A stretch of 64,000 bases of DNA from Cryptomeria japonica (GCF_030272615.1 NC_081414.1:520368185-520432184); one strand, 5' to 3'. Shown: positions 34,047-46,037, counted from the first letter of the stretch. The notes: generated by a model not told the origin, from the sequence alone. A program made the numbers and translations.

Positions 34047-34454
34047 CTCCCGAATCCTTCCGTACAAAAACCATAAACACAATCTCGAGACTCTGGGGTC
34101 TCGGGGTTCCGAGGTTGACAGAAAGGAAAACAAAACCACCTCGGGACTCTAGGACTCCGAAGTTCCGAGGTCGGAACAACAAGGAAGACCTCATGATTCC
34201 GAGACTCTAGAGTTCCGAGGTCGGAACAACAAGGAAGACCTTGAGACTCTAGGACTCTGAAGTTCTGAGGTTGTAACCAAAAAGGGACCTCAGGACTCCG
34301 AGACTCTGGAGTTCCAAGGTAAAACAAAAAAAGGGACCTTGGGACTCTGAGACTCCAGAGTTCTGAGGTAAAACCAAAAAAGAAGAAAAAAAAAGTGGGG
34401 CCATAATTTGACTCAAGGAGACTAAATGGGGAAACAAATATGCTAGGCATAACA

Positions 34455-34459
34455 CCTCT
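34455..34459. other. target-site duplication CCTCT, right copy (gypsy element)
   Basis: Matches 26348-26352. Confidence 0.75.
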
Positions 34460-35373
34460 CACCAGTTTTCTTATTGACTTACTCTGCAAATTACTTAGAA
34501 TAAATTCAAAGTGAGATCATTCTTCTATGCACTCTAGCTCTCTTCAATCTTCTTCTCCTCCTCAAACATCAATCATTTTTTGTTTCGATGTCATGTATTT
34601 ATAATCGTGGATTCCCACCAAGAATGCATTCAAACACTGTCATGTTAGGTTTTCCTTCTTTAACTCAATCCAAATATGATTTGATTTAATCTTCTTCTCT
34701 AGGGATAGGATCTTCATGACATCGATCAATCACTTGCAGAGATGCACAATCCAATATGCATTTTCTAATTCGGGAGGTCTGCACAATGTTTTTCTACTTT
34801 TCTCTATCACTCGCCATTAATGGATTTGTTGTGCCCTTCATATAATCAGGTACAAAGATCAAACCTTCTTACATAATCAGTGTAGTTTCTTTTCTAGCTT
34901 TTCTTCCTTGAGCCACAATCTTGTGGCATCCTCTGTGACTTGTGGGTTCTTTATTAAAGCCAGCCTGCGCATAGATTGTTGCAACAATGCACACTCCACC
35001 AACCTATGCAATACCTCCACCTGGCATCCAGCTATCATGCTTGTTGACATCCACATTTTCTTGGATTCCTATGTTATTTTTTCATTCTTTTTTGACCAAG
35101 GTTGCCTACCCGTTTAGTTCATCTTATCGATATGACCAACAAACTACCTCTGTTACCGGTTGCACATCCCGAGTTTGTGTCTTATCGGTGAGCCTGCAAA
35201 CTGGTATAAGACATAATTCATGTGTACTTGTAGCCTTCCTTTTGTCTTCTCACTCTCATGTGTGATGTTATCACATGTTTTACTCTTCTTATACCGGTCA
35301 CCACTTCTTACTTACCAATGACATTGCCAAACCAGTTGACATCAATGACAAATTAATGCCAATAATGCCAACA

Positions 35374-37048
35374 TGTAAATGAATTAAATAAATTATAAAA
35401 CATATTTGGGATGATCATAGGATGGATTAAAAAAAAATTGAATCCATTCTGAGCATTGGACGTGATGTGTGGAGAAGGTTTGAATGGATTCTTTCAAAAC
35501 TTTCATGAAACCCTTACTAAAAGACTAGTCTTTATGACAATAAAAATGGGTCTTAGTACAGGGGGCATAAATATTAATTACACTGTTGGATCTTGATGAG
35601 TTTTGGAAATTTTTTTAGAAACCTAGTTTTCTACATTCTCACCAAAGTGATCTTCTAAATGTTTTCTGGTTGGAAATTTCTAAGTGTATTGCTCTATCAA
35701 AACTGTCACAATTGGGACAGTCATAGAGAGGTTGTGAGTTTTGGTTTGTTTGCCAAGGTTAAATGAAGATTGTTATAATTCAAGGAAAGTGGAAAATAAG
35801 TGTTTTATGGTATATTTTTGTTGATTTAAACAATGAACTAATGGTTTCTATTTGTAACACAATCAATGCATATGCCTAATGTTGCTAAGGTTGCACAAGT
35901 TGGAAGTTGCTACTATCATGAACATGTTGTAGGTATGGGACAGATTTGAAAGATGTTTGGAAGCATGAGTTTAATGGACTCTTGGAGGGTACACGATTTA
36001 TGTTGGGGGCTTAAAGGTAATTGATAAGCTTTTTGTTTAATTCATTAACATTGAGCTACGAGATGGAAAGATGTTGAGGTATTTGGTGCTTTGGAGACAA
36101 TGATGTTGTGTTGATATTGAAGGGGTTGATTTGAAACCAATGTGTGATGGATTTGATATTGGATGGATTAAGTGCAAGATGACATTGAGTAAGTTGATTT
36201 AATATTTGAAGTTAAATCTTGTTAGATGCCTCAAACACATTGAGTTGATTATTGTTTGGGTCAATGAGCACCCTAGAATTGGAACTCCATGGTTGATTTG
36301 GGGTTCTTGGTTGTTTTTTCATGATGCTCTGCATCAGTTACATAGGCAAATGACATAGATTGTCAAGTTTTGTTCAAAGTTGTCAAGTTTGGATGACAAC
36401 TTTTTTTATCAACTCGTAACTAATCTCCCTCCAATGGTTACCTAATTTAAATTTCAGTTGGACTTCATTGAGGAGGTTGGAGAAACCTTTTTTAATTTCT
36501 TAGAGGTCGAGAAGGAAGGATTGATGGAGTTTTGGGATATAAGACAATGATCAAATTCAATAAACACTCAAAAATTTACATAAATTCATTGTAACAGTGC
36601 CTTGTACAGTCATTGTACAAACTCCATGTGCAGAATACATCATTGATTTTAATAGGCCTCTATGTTTATGTTCATGTGGTTTTGATTCGATAGGAAAAGA
36701 CTGAGAAATAAGTAATATATCTGCTTTTTTGAGAAAGGTGGTCTGAAACCTCCAAAAACTATAGCTTTCAAGGAAATGATTTCTTATCTCCTCATTCTTC
36801 TAGCCAAATTGGCTCAAAATTTGGGGAATGGTAGGGGAGGTAAAGTATTTAAATATTTCCAAGTTATTCAAGTGGGTTGTTGAATTGGTGGATTTTTGGG
36901 ATCAAGCCCTAGGCTAGGCATCCTCATCTGACTAGCTGGTTTTGACTGTTAAAAATTATGCAGAGGTAAAACCAAGAGTGGTGGAAATTATATAATGGTG
37001 GATTTGGTGTTTTGGGATGTGTTCAGACCTCTCCCATCCATTGGTTTA
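35374..37048. other. unassigned sequence flanking copia I
   Basis: AT-rich, no ORF above 60 codons on either strand and no repeat I recognise. Could be old, decayed transposon sequence. It is the oldest DNA of the window in the sense that elements on both sides inserted next to or into it. Confidence 0.5.
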
Positions 37049-38304
37049 TGCTGACATGATGGTGATTTTTGTATTGGATGACTTTATGTGTTGTCATTGA
37101 TGGCACACATATGTTTTGATTGTCATAGTCATCTTTGTATACCAGTTAGGTCAAAGTAGTATTACTATTAAGTCTATATATTGAAAACCAGTATCATATG
37201 TATAGAGTAAGTCTAACAGGTATGAAGGTGTCTAAACCGGTATATATAGACTATCAGTATATACAAATAAGACAATCGGTTTTGATCAATTCCAGAGTTA
37301 CAAGTTTGTGATGTGGCACCTAAAGACAAGAAGGAGCACATGGACAATGATCCAAAGTCAATTCAAGTGAGTCGATATATGAGTGTGAAGCAGTCAACAC
37401 TAAATCGGTATCGGTGTTCTAACCGGTTTCCCTGATTATGTGATGAGTTATCACCAGTCATGATGTGTTACCACCAACCAACATTTTTGTGGTGATTTGT
37501 GATGTGTTATGAAAGTTTGTTTAGATTCACTAAACCTAGGAAATTGTGTTGAGTTTTAGGAGCCGGCATGAAATCTAATGTCTATAAAAAGACATTGTGA
37601 TGAGTTATTTTCATATAGGAGATGCAAGTTATGTTATGAGTTGATGTTGATGTGAGTTATTGAAGGAGTTACAAAGTATGTCGGTCATGCAGTAATGTGT
37701 GAGGAGAAAAGGATCTGAACAAGAAAAATGTGCTATTCCTAGATCATACCACCTATTGTTTTCCAATCACTACAATAGTTAAATCCCCAAACTGGGTAAA
37801 CTCTAACAGGCTTCATTGTAGAAATCCTCTAAAAAGGTGATTCATTAACTTGGATCTAAATCCTCCACTGAGATTACCTTTAACCAGGTATAGCTCCTAA
37901 CAAGGCTTGGGATCTTTAATAGCATCTGCTCCTAACATAGCACTTTGTAGACCTTAACATGTCAGTTACCTATTTTGTAGATAGTTAACTTGTGAGTTCC
38001 ATCTCAACATGGTTTTTCCTAGTTGGGTTTTCCATGTATAAATAATTGTGTTATGGTGAATGTTTTAATTGTTGTGAATGTTGTTATAACACTTTGGATT
38101 GAATGCAAAGTCATATTAAACTAGTTAAATGTTTTTAGAGGTCTGAGATTAAAGTGTTATTGTTTTTGATATCACTAATTCAGCCCCCCTCTCAGTGCTT
38201 TATAAATTTATCAATTGTTATCAGAGCCTAACTTCCTTAAGGCTTCATCGCTTAGAAGGAAACCCTACAGCTATTATGGGGGATATGATTTATAGAGAGA
38301 TGGT
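37049..38304 (+). mobile_element. copia II, 5' LTR, PBS and leader only
   Basis: Plus-strand copia LTR, start judged as TGCTGACATGATGG at 37049 and end TTTATCA at 38213. The U5 end has CAGCCCCCCTCTCAGTG, the stretch shared with copia I, III and IV. After the PBS about 75 bp of leader remain before copia III inserts at 38305. The remainder is not in the window. ACCGGT-type boxes recur through the LTR. Confidence 0.72.
38215..38228 (+). other. primer-binding site of copia II
   Basis: TTGTTATCAGAGCC, one mismatch from TTGGTATCAGAGCC (initiator tRNA-Met). Confidence 0.85.
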
Positions 38305-39634
38305 TGTTAGTCCCAACTAGTGCTAAGAGTGGAGGGGTGAATCATCACTTTACGAGTTTAAACCAATTAAAACATTTAACTCAAATTTGTCCTAACTTAT
38401 CATTCATCAATATAATTATCTACTGCAGAAGATTATGCATGCATGAAAAGATACACTATGACACCAAGATTTATCTCATGGAAAACCAAATGGGAGAAAA
38501 CCATGTTGTGAGTAGGAACTCACAAAAGTTGTTCTCTTCTAGAGTACGCCCTATAAGGAGCCATCCCTATTATGAGATTACAAAGACACTATTAGGTGCC
38601 ACTCGATTGAGGGATTTTGTCTAAGTCCTATCAGTGCCTTTACCCTGTTAGAGGTAGCCTTGTTAAAGGTCTTAAGATCATCAATTAAGATGACACCTTG
38701 TTAAGGGATTTTTAGAATGGGACCTGTTAGAGTCCACCCTAATTAGGGATTTTGGTTGCAATGGTTAGAAAGAAACAAAAGGATGATCTGTTGGAGTAGC
38801 TACCGATAGCCTGATAGATCACACTATAAAAGAAAACTCTATCTACACTAGTTGTATCTTCTTTGAACACCATGAGTTTCCTGCTAATACATTGATCTCT
38901 ACACTCTATTGGTTCTCTATCCTTCTACACTGTGATTATGTCAGTCCTTTGACCTTCATCTCTGTACTATGCTTTGCTCCCCTTGTACTTACACTTTCTC
39001 ACCACACCCTCCGCATTAGCAAAAACATCATCAAAAATGATTTAAGTGAATTTATTACCCTTTGGATCTATCGCCAACTTTCCCTCCAAAACATTTTATT
39101 CAAAATTTTGTTACTGCGCCATAAATCATTCCAAGAATCTCTACCAAAACAGTCATTCATGCCGATAAGTTCACTGGTTTACTAGAGAAGACTACTGATT
39201 TATTTGGATGTTAACTAAACATTATCAATCTATCGGTTACAGACTCTACTGGTGTACCAATCAAAATCTACTTACCGATTACCTTCTGTATACTGATGTG
39301 CCGATCTACTCTCTTCTTGTCGGTTGACCTCTTCTATGCTGGTCTACTCACTACTTGTTGGTTGTCCCGATTGACCTCTTCTATTCTGGTCTACTCACTA
39401 CTTGCCGGTTGTCCTAGTTGACCTCTTGTGTGTCGTTCTACTCACTGCTTGCTAGTTGTCCTCTTATGTGCTAGTCTACTTATTGTTTAGCCTGTCTACA
39501 CACTCCTTAGTCGATTAACCACTACATATCAATCAACTTACTACTAATAGACTATAAGGACTTGGGAAATGATGTTTCAAACAATGACAACCATATTATT
39601 CACCGGTCATACAAAATGCACCAGAATGCCAACA
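38305..39634 (-). repeat. 3' LTR of copia III
   Basis: 1330 bp. Plus text starts TGTTAGTCCCAACTAG and ends AGAATGCCAACA; on minus it is TGTTGGCATTCTGG to CTAACA. Many CCGGT boxes between 39230 and 39610. Confidence 0.85.
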
Positions 39635-39650
39635 AACTCCCCCTTTGGCA
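39635..39650 (-). other. polypurine tract of copia III
   Basis: Minus strand TGCCAAAGGGGGAGTT directly before the 3' LTR start TGTTGG. Confidence 0.85.
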
Positions 39651-39965
39651 TTGGTGGTAAATACTACAAAACACTTCAAAGTTGTGCCAATTCTGGCCCC
39701 TGTTTCTAACCCCTGTAACTCATAACTCACACTAAAACTAATATTTGTTCCATTAAGTTATCTCCTCTCTTCATTTCATATTGCCTTACTACAACCTTCT
39801 CCAGATCATTTGCCTCTGAACTGATTGTTGTAACAAGAGTACTCGATTGATCCATGATGATTGCAGTATCATTGATTGCAATATCCAGGAGTAGGTCAGA
39901 GAGAATTCTTGCCTTCTTTTTTTGCCCTCTTAGTTTAGCCTTTTCAGCTTGGATTCTTAGTTTTT

Positions 39966-42522
39966 CTAAGACTTCATCAATTGCTTGGGAGTCATTTTCT
40001 TTATATCAATGATCAAGTCTCCCTCTTCTTCCTCCTTTGTTTCATCTTTCTTTTCTATAGTCTCAACTTTTGAACTTGTTGTTGTGATGATTATTACCAT
40101 CTTCTCACTTTCATTTTCTAAATCTAACTTCCTCTTTGCTGGAGGAGTATCCATCATTTCTTTCTTATCCTTTGCTTTCTTCTCTTCCTCTTTTCCTTCC
40201 TATGTTTTCTTCTCTTCCTTTTCTCCTTCTTCAAAGAGAATAGGATTTGGTGTCACTAAGGTTTTCTGAGGTGTATCCTCATAAGGAATGTCTTCAACTA
40301 TCACTTCATCTTGACCAGGAAGCTTAGTTTGATCAGCTTCCTTCATCGATGAAGTGTGATTCGGTTGTTTGACATCCTTTGTCGAACTGGGAATGTCTAA
40401 CACAACATTTCCTATGATCTCCTCAATTGTGAAAGTATGAAAGTCTTCAGTGGAGTCTTTTTCCTTACCTTTCCCTTTGTCAAGGGTAGCTGCACCTAGG
40501 CCTTGTTTTGTTACCTTTTCTATTTCTTCTTCAGCTTCCTTTTGTTGGTCCATAGTTTTCTTCCACAAGGTAACACCTTCACTGTGCATTGTTGCAACTT
40601 CATCTACTGCCACTCTTCTAGCTCTATTCCTTATTTTAAAATTTTGAATGCATGCTTTAGCCACTAGTGAAGCTTTCTCAAGGTCTACTTCATGTTGCAC
40701 TTCCATGAGTTCTTTTATTCTAAGTTCCTTTTAAGTAGGTAGAGTTGTTTTCCATCTCCCTTCAATTTGATCTTGCATATCTGATGGGACTATGCCATAT
40801 AATTCACTAGTTGTCCTACAAAACTTTTGCAAGTTCCAGATCAGAGCTTCTTCAATTGTACTTTTGTCTTCTTCATTACTGAGGGAATATGTTCTCCCAA
40901 CACTAGATAAACCTCCAAACTCTTTGATCCCATGGACCAACTCATCAATTTTTAGCACTTTGTTTCTTTCACTCCTTCTAACCTCTTTAATTTCCACATC
41001 TGATAGGGTGTTAGTAATATCACCCTCTTTCTCATCCTTTTTGAGTTTTGTATCACTCTTCTTCTTTTTGGTATAAGTCACTCCTACCGGTCTATCTTTA
41101 CTTGGGGAAGATACAGGAGTACCTAAATCCTTTTCTTTTGTGTATGTTGTAGGCTTGGTTGCTACAGTCCCCTTAGATTTTGTCTTTGATGCTTTATTCT
41201 TTCCACTTGTTAATTCTTCATCTTTAGCATGTGTGACCCCTATTTTCTCACTAGCACTAGTAGAGGTAGTGGCACCGGATGCTTCACCTCCATATTTCTT
41301 GTTAAGGGTATCAATCATTCTTCTTACTTTTCTTTTCATGATTGGCACTTGAATTTTTTGTTTAATTTTGGATCTTGCCTCCTCACATGTTCCAAATCTC
41401 TTTGCCTTCAAGTCTACTAGTTTAGACAATAGCATATTAACATGAATTTTAACAAGATCTGCTACAACCTCATAGGCCATAGGTGGAACCCAAAAGGTTC
41501 TAGGTTGAACCACTTGAATGATACAACAGTTAGTGTCTACAAGAAACAAATGTTGTCTTTGTAATTTTGTACTATACCGGTTGGAATTCTTTCCCTCTTG
41601 TGCATCCTAATTTGAAATTCCTTAAAATATCCCCACATTGTATCACCAAATTTATCTCCTAGATCCCTAATCATTTCACCTATCTAAACTATGATAGGTT
41701 TCTCTTCAGACCATACTACATTACCCTTACTGGGGAAAACATTTTGCACATAGAAAAATATACATACCAGAAGTGAGCCATATTTGAAGGATTGTTTCTT
41801 ATCTTTATTAATTATTTCCATGTTCACCATAAATTGACTTTTAATCATCTCACAAATATCATAGGTTGCATCCTCCTTGATAATTTGATAGCTGACATTT
41901 ATGGCATCGCTCGACACACTATTCATCCGACTTGATTGATAAACCCTCTAACCTAGCACTACAAAGGCAAATCTTACTTCAGCATCCTCAATATGGGTGA
42001 TTGCCATTTCTCTACTATCACATCAGGATTTAGTTAACCGGATGACTTTAGATGATGAAATCATTCTTATGGTTAATTCTTCACCGGTTGCACTAAACCC
42101 TGTCACTCTTTGAATCACCTCCTTTGTAATCTTGATCAATGCTTGAGCTTCTAGCTTCAAAATTGATCATGAACTCTTCTCAATACAAACCTAACCCAGT
42201 CATCATGAAACTGATTAGGAAAATCAACAACATTTTCCAAACCCTTGGTCTTTAGAGATAGAAATTATGCCTTCAATTGATCATTAACACATAACCCTTT
42301 AAACTCATTTCGAGTAAACTTGTCTCCAAGTTCTTCAAGTTTGCAATGAATGTAGGAGAAAATGTCTTCTACCAACAATACACCAGAGGGCACAAGTGAT
42401 AAATCACCAATCATGTCGATCTCACCATCTTTCATCGGATGTAGCTTGAACTCGGGTTGGGGTTCTTTGATAGCTTCAACCAACACAGGAGTTGATATTG
42501 ACACTACCATGATGTCCTTCAA
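39966..42522 (-). pseudogene. long non-pol ORF of copia III, decayed
   Basis: Not recognised as gag or pol. Minus strand, possible start ATG at 42522. Segments: 42265-42522 (M-K-D-I-M-V-V-S-I), 41684-41926 (K-Y-G-S-L-L-V-C-I-F-F-Y-V-Q), then 40731-41549 and 40200-40706 plus 39966-40157, which share one frame separated by single stops. The middle part (Y-G-S-L-L...P-R-T-F-W-V-P-P-M-A-Y-E-V-V) is folded-looking; the rest is rich in Lys, Glu, Thr and Ser with K-K-K-K and E-E-E-E-E runs. It replaces the position of integrase-RT. It could be a captured host segment or a plant transposon-associated domain; the short conserved look of the middle part resembles the ORF in the gypsy LTR only vaguely. 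Confidence 0.5.
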
Positions 42523-43179
42523 ACAAGCTTTTCTTAGATGAAGTTGAATACCTTCTCTTTAGAAGTACCAAAAACCACTATAGCTCTGATTGAACTTTCC
42601 ACACAAATATTACTTAGCAAGATTCCAATCACCTTTCATCACAAAGGAGGTCAAGAGATTTTACAATAAAATAGGATAAATGAAAATGTGTTGACATTTC
42701 CTTATTTATCCATTCAGATTTATCAACATTATAATATAACGGTTAGATTTGAAACTTAGAACTTAAATCACACCAATTTGACTTTACCGATTGTTTGTTA
42801 TTGATACCGATACATAAACAACTAACTTACAAGACATTCTTCAACCAAGAACTTTTAGACTAGCTTTTTATGCATCTCAACTATGCAGATAGATATAACC
42901 TTATACTTGTTAAGGGCTTCAAAATAAATCTTACCATATGTTCTCCCCTTGAGCATCAATATGCCTAGTTTGAAGAGGAACTTTCATCATCGGTGGATGA
43001 TGACTTGGTTTCTGGAAGATTTTCTCCTTCTTTGATTTCTTTTCTCTTGATCCATGTCTTTTTCATTTCATTTTTCACCTCTTCAATTGTCTTCTTTCCT
43101 TTCAGTTCATTTTGTCCTCTCTTCTTATCAGACCATATCTTGTCTCTAGACCAGTTATAGGATTGATTCCTACACTCTA

Positions 43180-44372
43180 GCTAAGTGATCAATCTTACGG
43201 CAATTGAAACATGCCATACCAGTTGTCCTCCATGGTCCTACATTATTTCTTTGCCCCAGTCTCAATCTGAAATTTGTTGCAACATGACCAAAATTACCAC
43301 AAGTGGAATAGGTGGCTTTGAACTGATTATTCTTTTTATTAGAACTAACCGGTTTGAATGGTTGTCTTGATCCATTTTACTTGAGCTTGCATTCTTCATA
43401 TTTGCGTGCAAACTTATTACATGTGAAGCAATGCCTATTAAAACTTCTTCTATTTGGCATACTGCTAGATTGAGATCTACACTCATAAGCAGTGTGGCCA
43501 TACTTATGACAATTATGGTAGTGACCATCAAATGTGAAATTCTTCTTTTTACTAACTAGTTTATTTCTATAGTCATTAGTCTTATGACCTGATTTACCAA
43601 AATGATTACAGGAGAATTTAGAAAACTTCATACCTTTTACTTCAGAATGGTTCCTTTTATCATCCTTCATCCTTTTCGGTTTAGATGATTCTCTAATTTC
43701 CATAGGACCTCTCCCAGGGTAACCAATACCAATTGTTTCTTTAGTTCTTCTCTAAGCCTTTAACTATTTATCTAACTTCTTAGAGATTTGATTGAATTTT
43801 CTCAGCTTCTCCTTTCTCTCATTCTCAGCTTTCAACTCACTCTTGAGTTGTTCAATCTCTTTTACCATCTTCTCTTTTTCTTCTGTGTTGTCATGCAGTT
43901 GCTTATGTATGTATTCATTCTCCTGAGTGAGAATTTGGATTTCTTCACCTTTCTCAATCATGATTGCATCATTTTCACTCAGATCATCTTCAGCAAGCCT
44001 CCTGGTTCTTTTAGCTTTTGACAGTTCTTCTTCTACTTCCCCTTTTCTTTCATTAGCACTTTTGTTGGCTTCTAGCATCTTAGTCATTCTTGGGGTTTGA
44101 CCTTCATGTTGTCTTTTGAGATGTGTGATTTCTTCAATCAACTTCTTGTTCTTTTCCATGAGTTTTGAGATTGCTTCTTCAGATCCACTCTATTCAGAGA
44201 GTTGATCTATGATGTCCTGACTCTCTTTTAGCTGTTGAGCTAATTCCTTCATTTTTGAAAGAGCTTTTCTTAGTCTCTCTTTTAGCTGAGAAATGATTTC
44301 ATTTGCTTCATCAATATACATCTGATACAGGTATTCTTCCATGACATTTATTGACATACTGTCAAGCTTCAC
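43180..44372 (-). pseudogene. copia III gag-like coiled coil with five degenerate zinc knuckles
   Basis: Minus strand, starting close to the PBS. Residues at 43764-44372 form a long charged helix region (E-E-E-L-S-K-A-K-R-T-R-R, E-K-E-K-M-V-K-E-I-E-Q-L-K) typical of coiled coil, with one stop near 44190. Then 43180-43703 carries a series of C-x2-C-x4-H-x4-C motifs: C-N-H-F-G-K-S-G-H, H-N-C-H-K-Y-G-H-T-A-Y-E-C, C-F-T-C-N-K-F-A-R, T-C-G-N-F-G-H-V-A, and C-F-N-C-R-K-I-D-H. At least one ligand is lost in each of the first four, several as Cys to Tyr. The N-terminal UBN2 gag domain seen in copia I and IV is not found. The layout matches the C-terminal gag of copia I (2951-4562). Confidence 0.7.
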
Positions 44373-44387
44373 TTCAGAGGAATATGA

Positions 44388-44396
44388 CTGATACCA
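44388..44396 (-). other. primer-binding site of copia III
   Basis: Minus strand TGGTATCAG, two bases after the 5' LTR; the following AGCC is lost. Confidence 0.75.
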
Positions 44397-44398
44397 AT

Positions 44399-44963
44399 TG
44401 TTGGTCCCAACTGGTGCTGAGAGGGGAGGGGTGAATCAACACTTTATGAGTTTAAACCAATTAAAATATTTAACTCAAATTTGTAGTAACTTATCATTCA
44501 TCAATATAAACATCTACTGTAGAAGATTATGCATGCATGAAAAGATACATAGTGACATCAAGATTTATCTCGTGGAAATCGAAATGGGAGAAGACCACGG
44601 TGTGAGTAGGAAATCACAAAAGTTGTACTCTTCTAAAGTACGCCCTGTAAGGAGTCATCTCTGTTAGGAGATTACAAAGACACTGTTAGGTGCCACCCGA
44701 TTAAGGGATTTTATCTAAGGCTTGTCGGTGCCTTTACCTTGTTAGAGGTAGCCTTGTTAAAGGTCTTAAGATCATCAATTAAGATGACACCCTGTTAAGG
44801 GATTTTTACAATGGGACCTGTTAGAGTCCACCCTAATAAGGGCTTTTGGTTACAATGGTTAGAAAGCAATAGAAGGATGATCTGCTGAAGTAGCTATCGA
44901 TAGCTTGATCAGATCACACTATAAAAACAAACTCTATCTGCAATGGTTGTATCTTCTCTGCAC
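44399..44963 (-). repeat. 5' LTR of copia III, truncated by copia IV
   Basis: Starts TGTTGGTCCCAACTGG on plus and follows 38305-38875 closely, then stops at 44963 where a new LTR begins. Confidence 0.82.
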
Positions 44964-46022
44964 TATTGGTATTTTGGTATGGTTTTGTCATTGATGTCAA
45001 CACCTACTATCACTTATCAACTCTCAAACTTTGAAGAATCGAAAATGTTCACCGACAAGCAAGTGACTTATGCACAGTCATCGGTATCTGGTACACCAGC
45101 TGGATATGATGTTCATCGGCATTTGGAATGGCATGTAAAACACCTGGTTATGTTGAAGACATCATTTGAACACTTTGCCTTGGAGATTTGTTCATTGGCA
45201 TATTCATGTTTGCATATTTGCTGTTACCGAAAAATAGGTCCAGGTTATACACCGGCATGTTTATCTTTTCTAGATCAGCACGACAAACTTTGGGGATGAT
45301 TTTGTTGTTATTGTAAATACATCAAGCTGACATGTTGAATCGATTATTGCATCAGTTATTGATTTACTTGTAAAATGTTTTATTGAAATATCCTTTAGAG
45401 CCGACCTACTAAAATTGGTCTTAGGTTATGATATAAATGTAAGATCTTATTTGTAAGATTGTGTGGAATGCGAAGGAAGAAATAATTCGGTATATGCGAG
45501 AATAAGCAGAGCTTTACATGCAGACATCATTTGAAGGTGAAGCAAGGTTTTTGTGAAGACAATCAGAACTACACCAGTACTGAATCCAACATAGTAAGAT
45601 GCTATTTTGAGTTGTACATCCTTATTGGATTTAACCATCCAATTGTAGTTAGTGTGACTCCTATTTGTGTTTGAGCAGTGAGCTTTAGGTGCTTGGCCTT
45701 TCTGTATGTGCAGACCCCATTTGTATACACATACTATCTACAGTAGTATCATATGATTGTGGTTAAGGTTTCCCACTCTGGTTTTTCCCCTTAAAGGGTT
45801 TCCACATACAAATATTGGTGTTATGTGTTGTGGATGTTATTGTATTTCTGTCTCATGCATTAATCTTTACTGGTACTGCAATTAATTGATAAAACTGTCT
45901 ACCGGCATAAAAGTTTGGTTTACCGGTATTAAGCATTAAAGTTGGTTAAATTGTTTTTGGTTTGAATTTACCTAACAACTGATTCACCACCCCCCCCTCT
46001 TAGTTGTCTTTGGGACCTAACA
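44964..46022 (+). repeat. 5' LTR of copia IV
   Basis: Begins TATTGGTATTTTGGTATGG, where TGTTGG would be usual, and ends GGGACCTAACA. CCCCCCCTCTTAGTTG sits just before the end. The start is set by where homology to the copia III LTR stops. Confidence 0.78.
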
Positions 46023-46024
46023 AT

Positions 46025-46037
46025 TGGTATCAGAGCC
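46025..46037 (+). other. primer-binding site of copia IV
   Basis: TGGTATCAGAGCC, perfect complement of initiator tRNA-Met 3' end, two bases after the LTR. Confidence 0.93.

Larger units (their letters stand above)
26353..34454 (-). mobile_element. Ty3/gypsy element nested in copia I LTR, internally deleted
   Basis: 8.1 kb bounded by TG...CA ends and CCTCT duplications. Integrase order and LTR polarity give minus orientation. A 2.2-kb stretch at 27812-30049 recurs at 32221-34454 (roughly 85-90% identical by eye) and ends at the same TGTTATGCC (minus) border in both, so the two are read as LTRs: a full left one (26353-30049) and a right one that has lost its inner 1.4 kb. Only integrase lies between, so gag, protease and RT are deleted. 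No polypurine tract is visible next to 30049, which weakens the LTR reading; a tandem of two partial elements would also fit the duplication. Confidence 0.65.
32221..34454 (-). repeat. right LTR-like repeat of the gypsy element, truncated
   Basis: Matches 27812-30049. Its inner end joins integrase directly at about 32213-32221, the scar of a large deletion. Outer end TGTTATGCC (minus) at 34454. Confidence 0.65.
1..35373 (-). mobile_element. Ty1/copia retrotransposon I, host of three nested insertions
   Basis: Minus-strand copia element whose 3' part runs off the left edge. Its own sequence is 1-4730, 14604-15314, 25964-26352 and 34460-35373; the rest is inserted DNA. Read on the minus strand the order is 5' LTR, tRNA-Met-type PBS, gag, protease, integrase, RT, RNase H, which is the copia order (integrase before RT). 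The coding region shows several frame changes and stops, so it is dead and clearly older than its insertions. The 5' LTR ends are TGTTGGCATT (minus, at 35373) and GTTCTACA (at 15090). The first 5 bp of flank, 35374-35378, should reappear left of the window if this end is right. Confidence 0.85.
15090..35373 (-). repeat. 5' LTR of copia I, in three pieces
   Basis: LTR sequence is 15090-15314, 25964-26352 and 34460-35373, about 1.53 kb once insertions and duplications are removed. The joins read smoothly: ...GAGAAATGCTGCT with GGAGAATACTGC, and ...GTTAAACCCTCT with CACCAGTTTTC. On minus it runs from TGTTGGCATT at 35373 to GTTCTACA at 15090. The U5 end carries the C-C-C-C-T-C-T-C-A-G-T stretch shared by the other copia elements here. 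The length fits copia III (1330 bp) and copia IV (1059 bp). Confidence 0.72.
38305..44963 (-). mobile_element. copia III, non-autonomous, carries a non-pol ORF
   Basis: Minus-strand element with 3' LTR at 38305-39634, polypurine tract at 39635-39650, PBS at 44388-44396 and 5' LTR from 44399, cut off at 44963 by copia IV. The two LTRs align over their first 560 bp at about 88-90% by eye. The internal region of 4.75 kb holds a gag-like knuckle region next to the PBS and a separate long ORF near the 3' end; no protease, integrase or RT is seen. Candidate left flank duplication ATGGT at 38300-38304 cannot be tested here. Confidence 0.8.

Noticed and set aside
34460-35373. A separate solo copia LTR
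   Set aside because: CCTCT duplication and text continuity join it to 25964-26352 and 15090-15314 as one LTR of copia I.
43185-43370. Plus-strand ORF of 61 codons
   Set aside because: Opposite the zinc-knuckle region of copia III; shadow.
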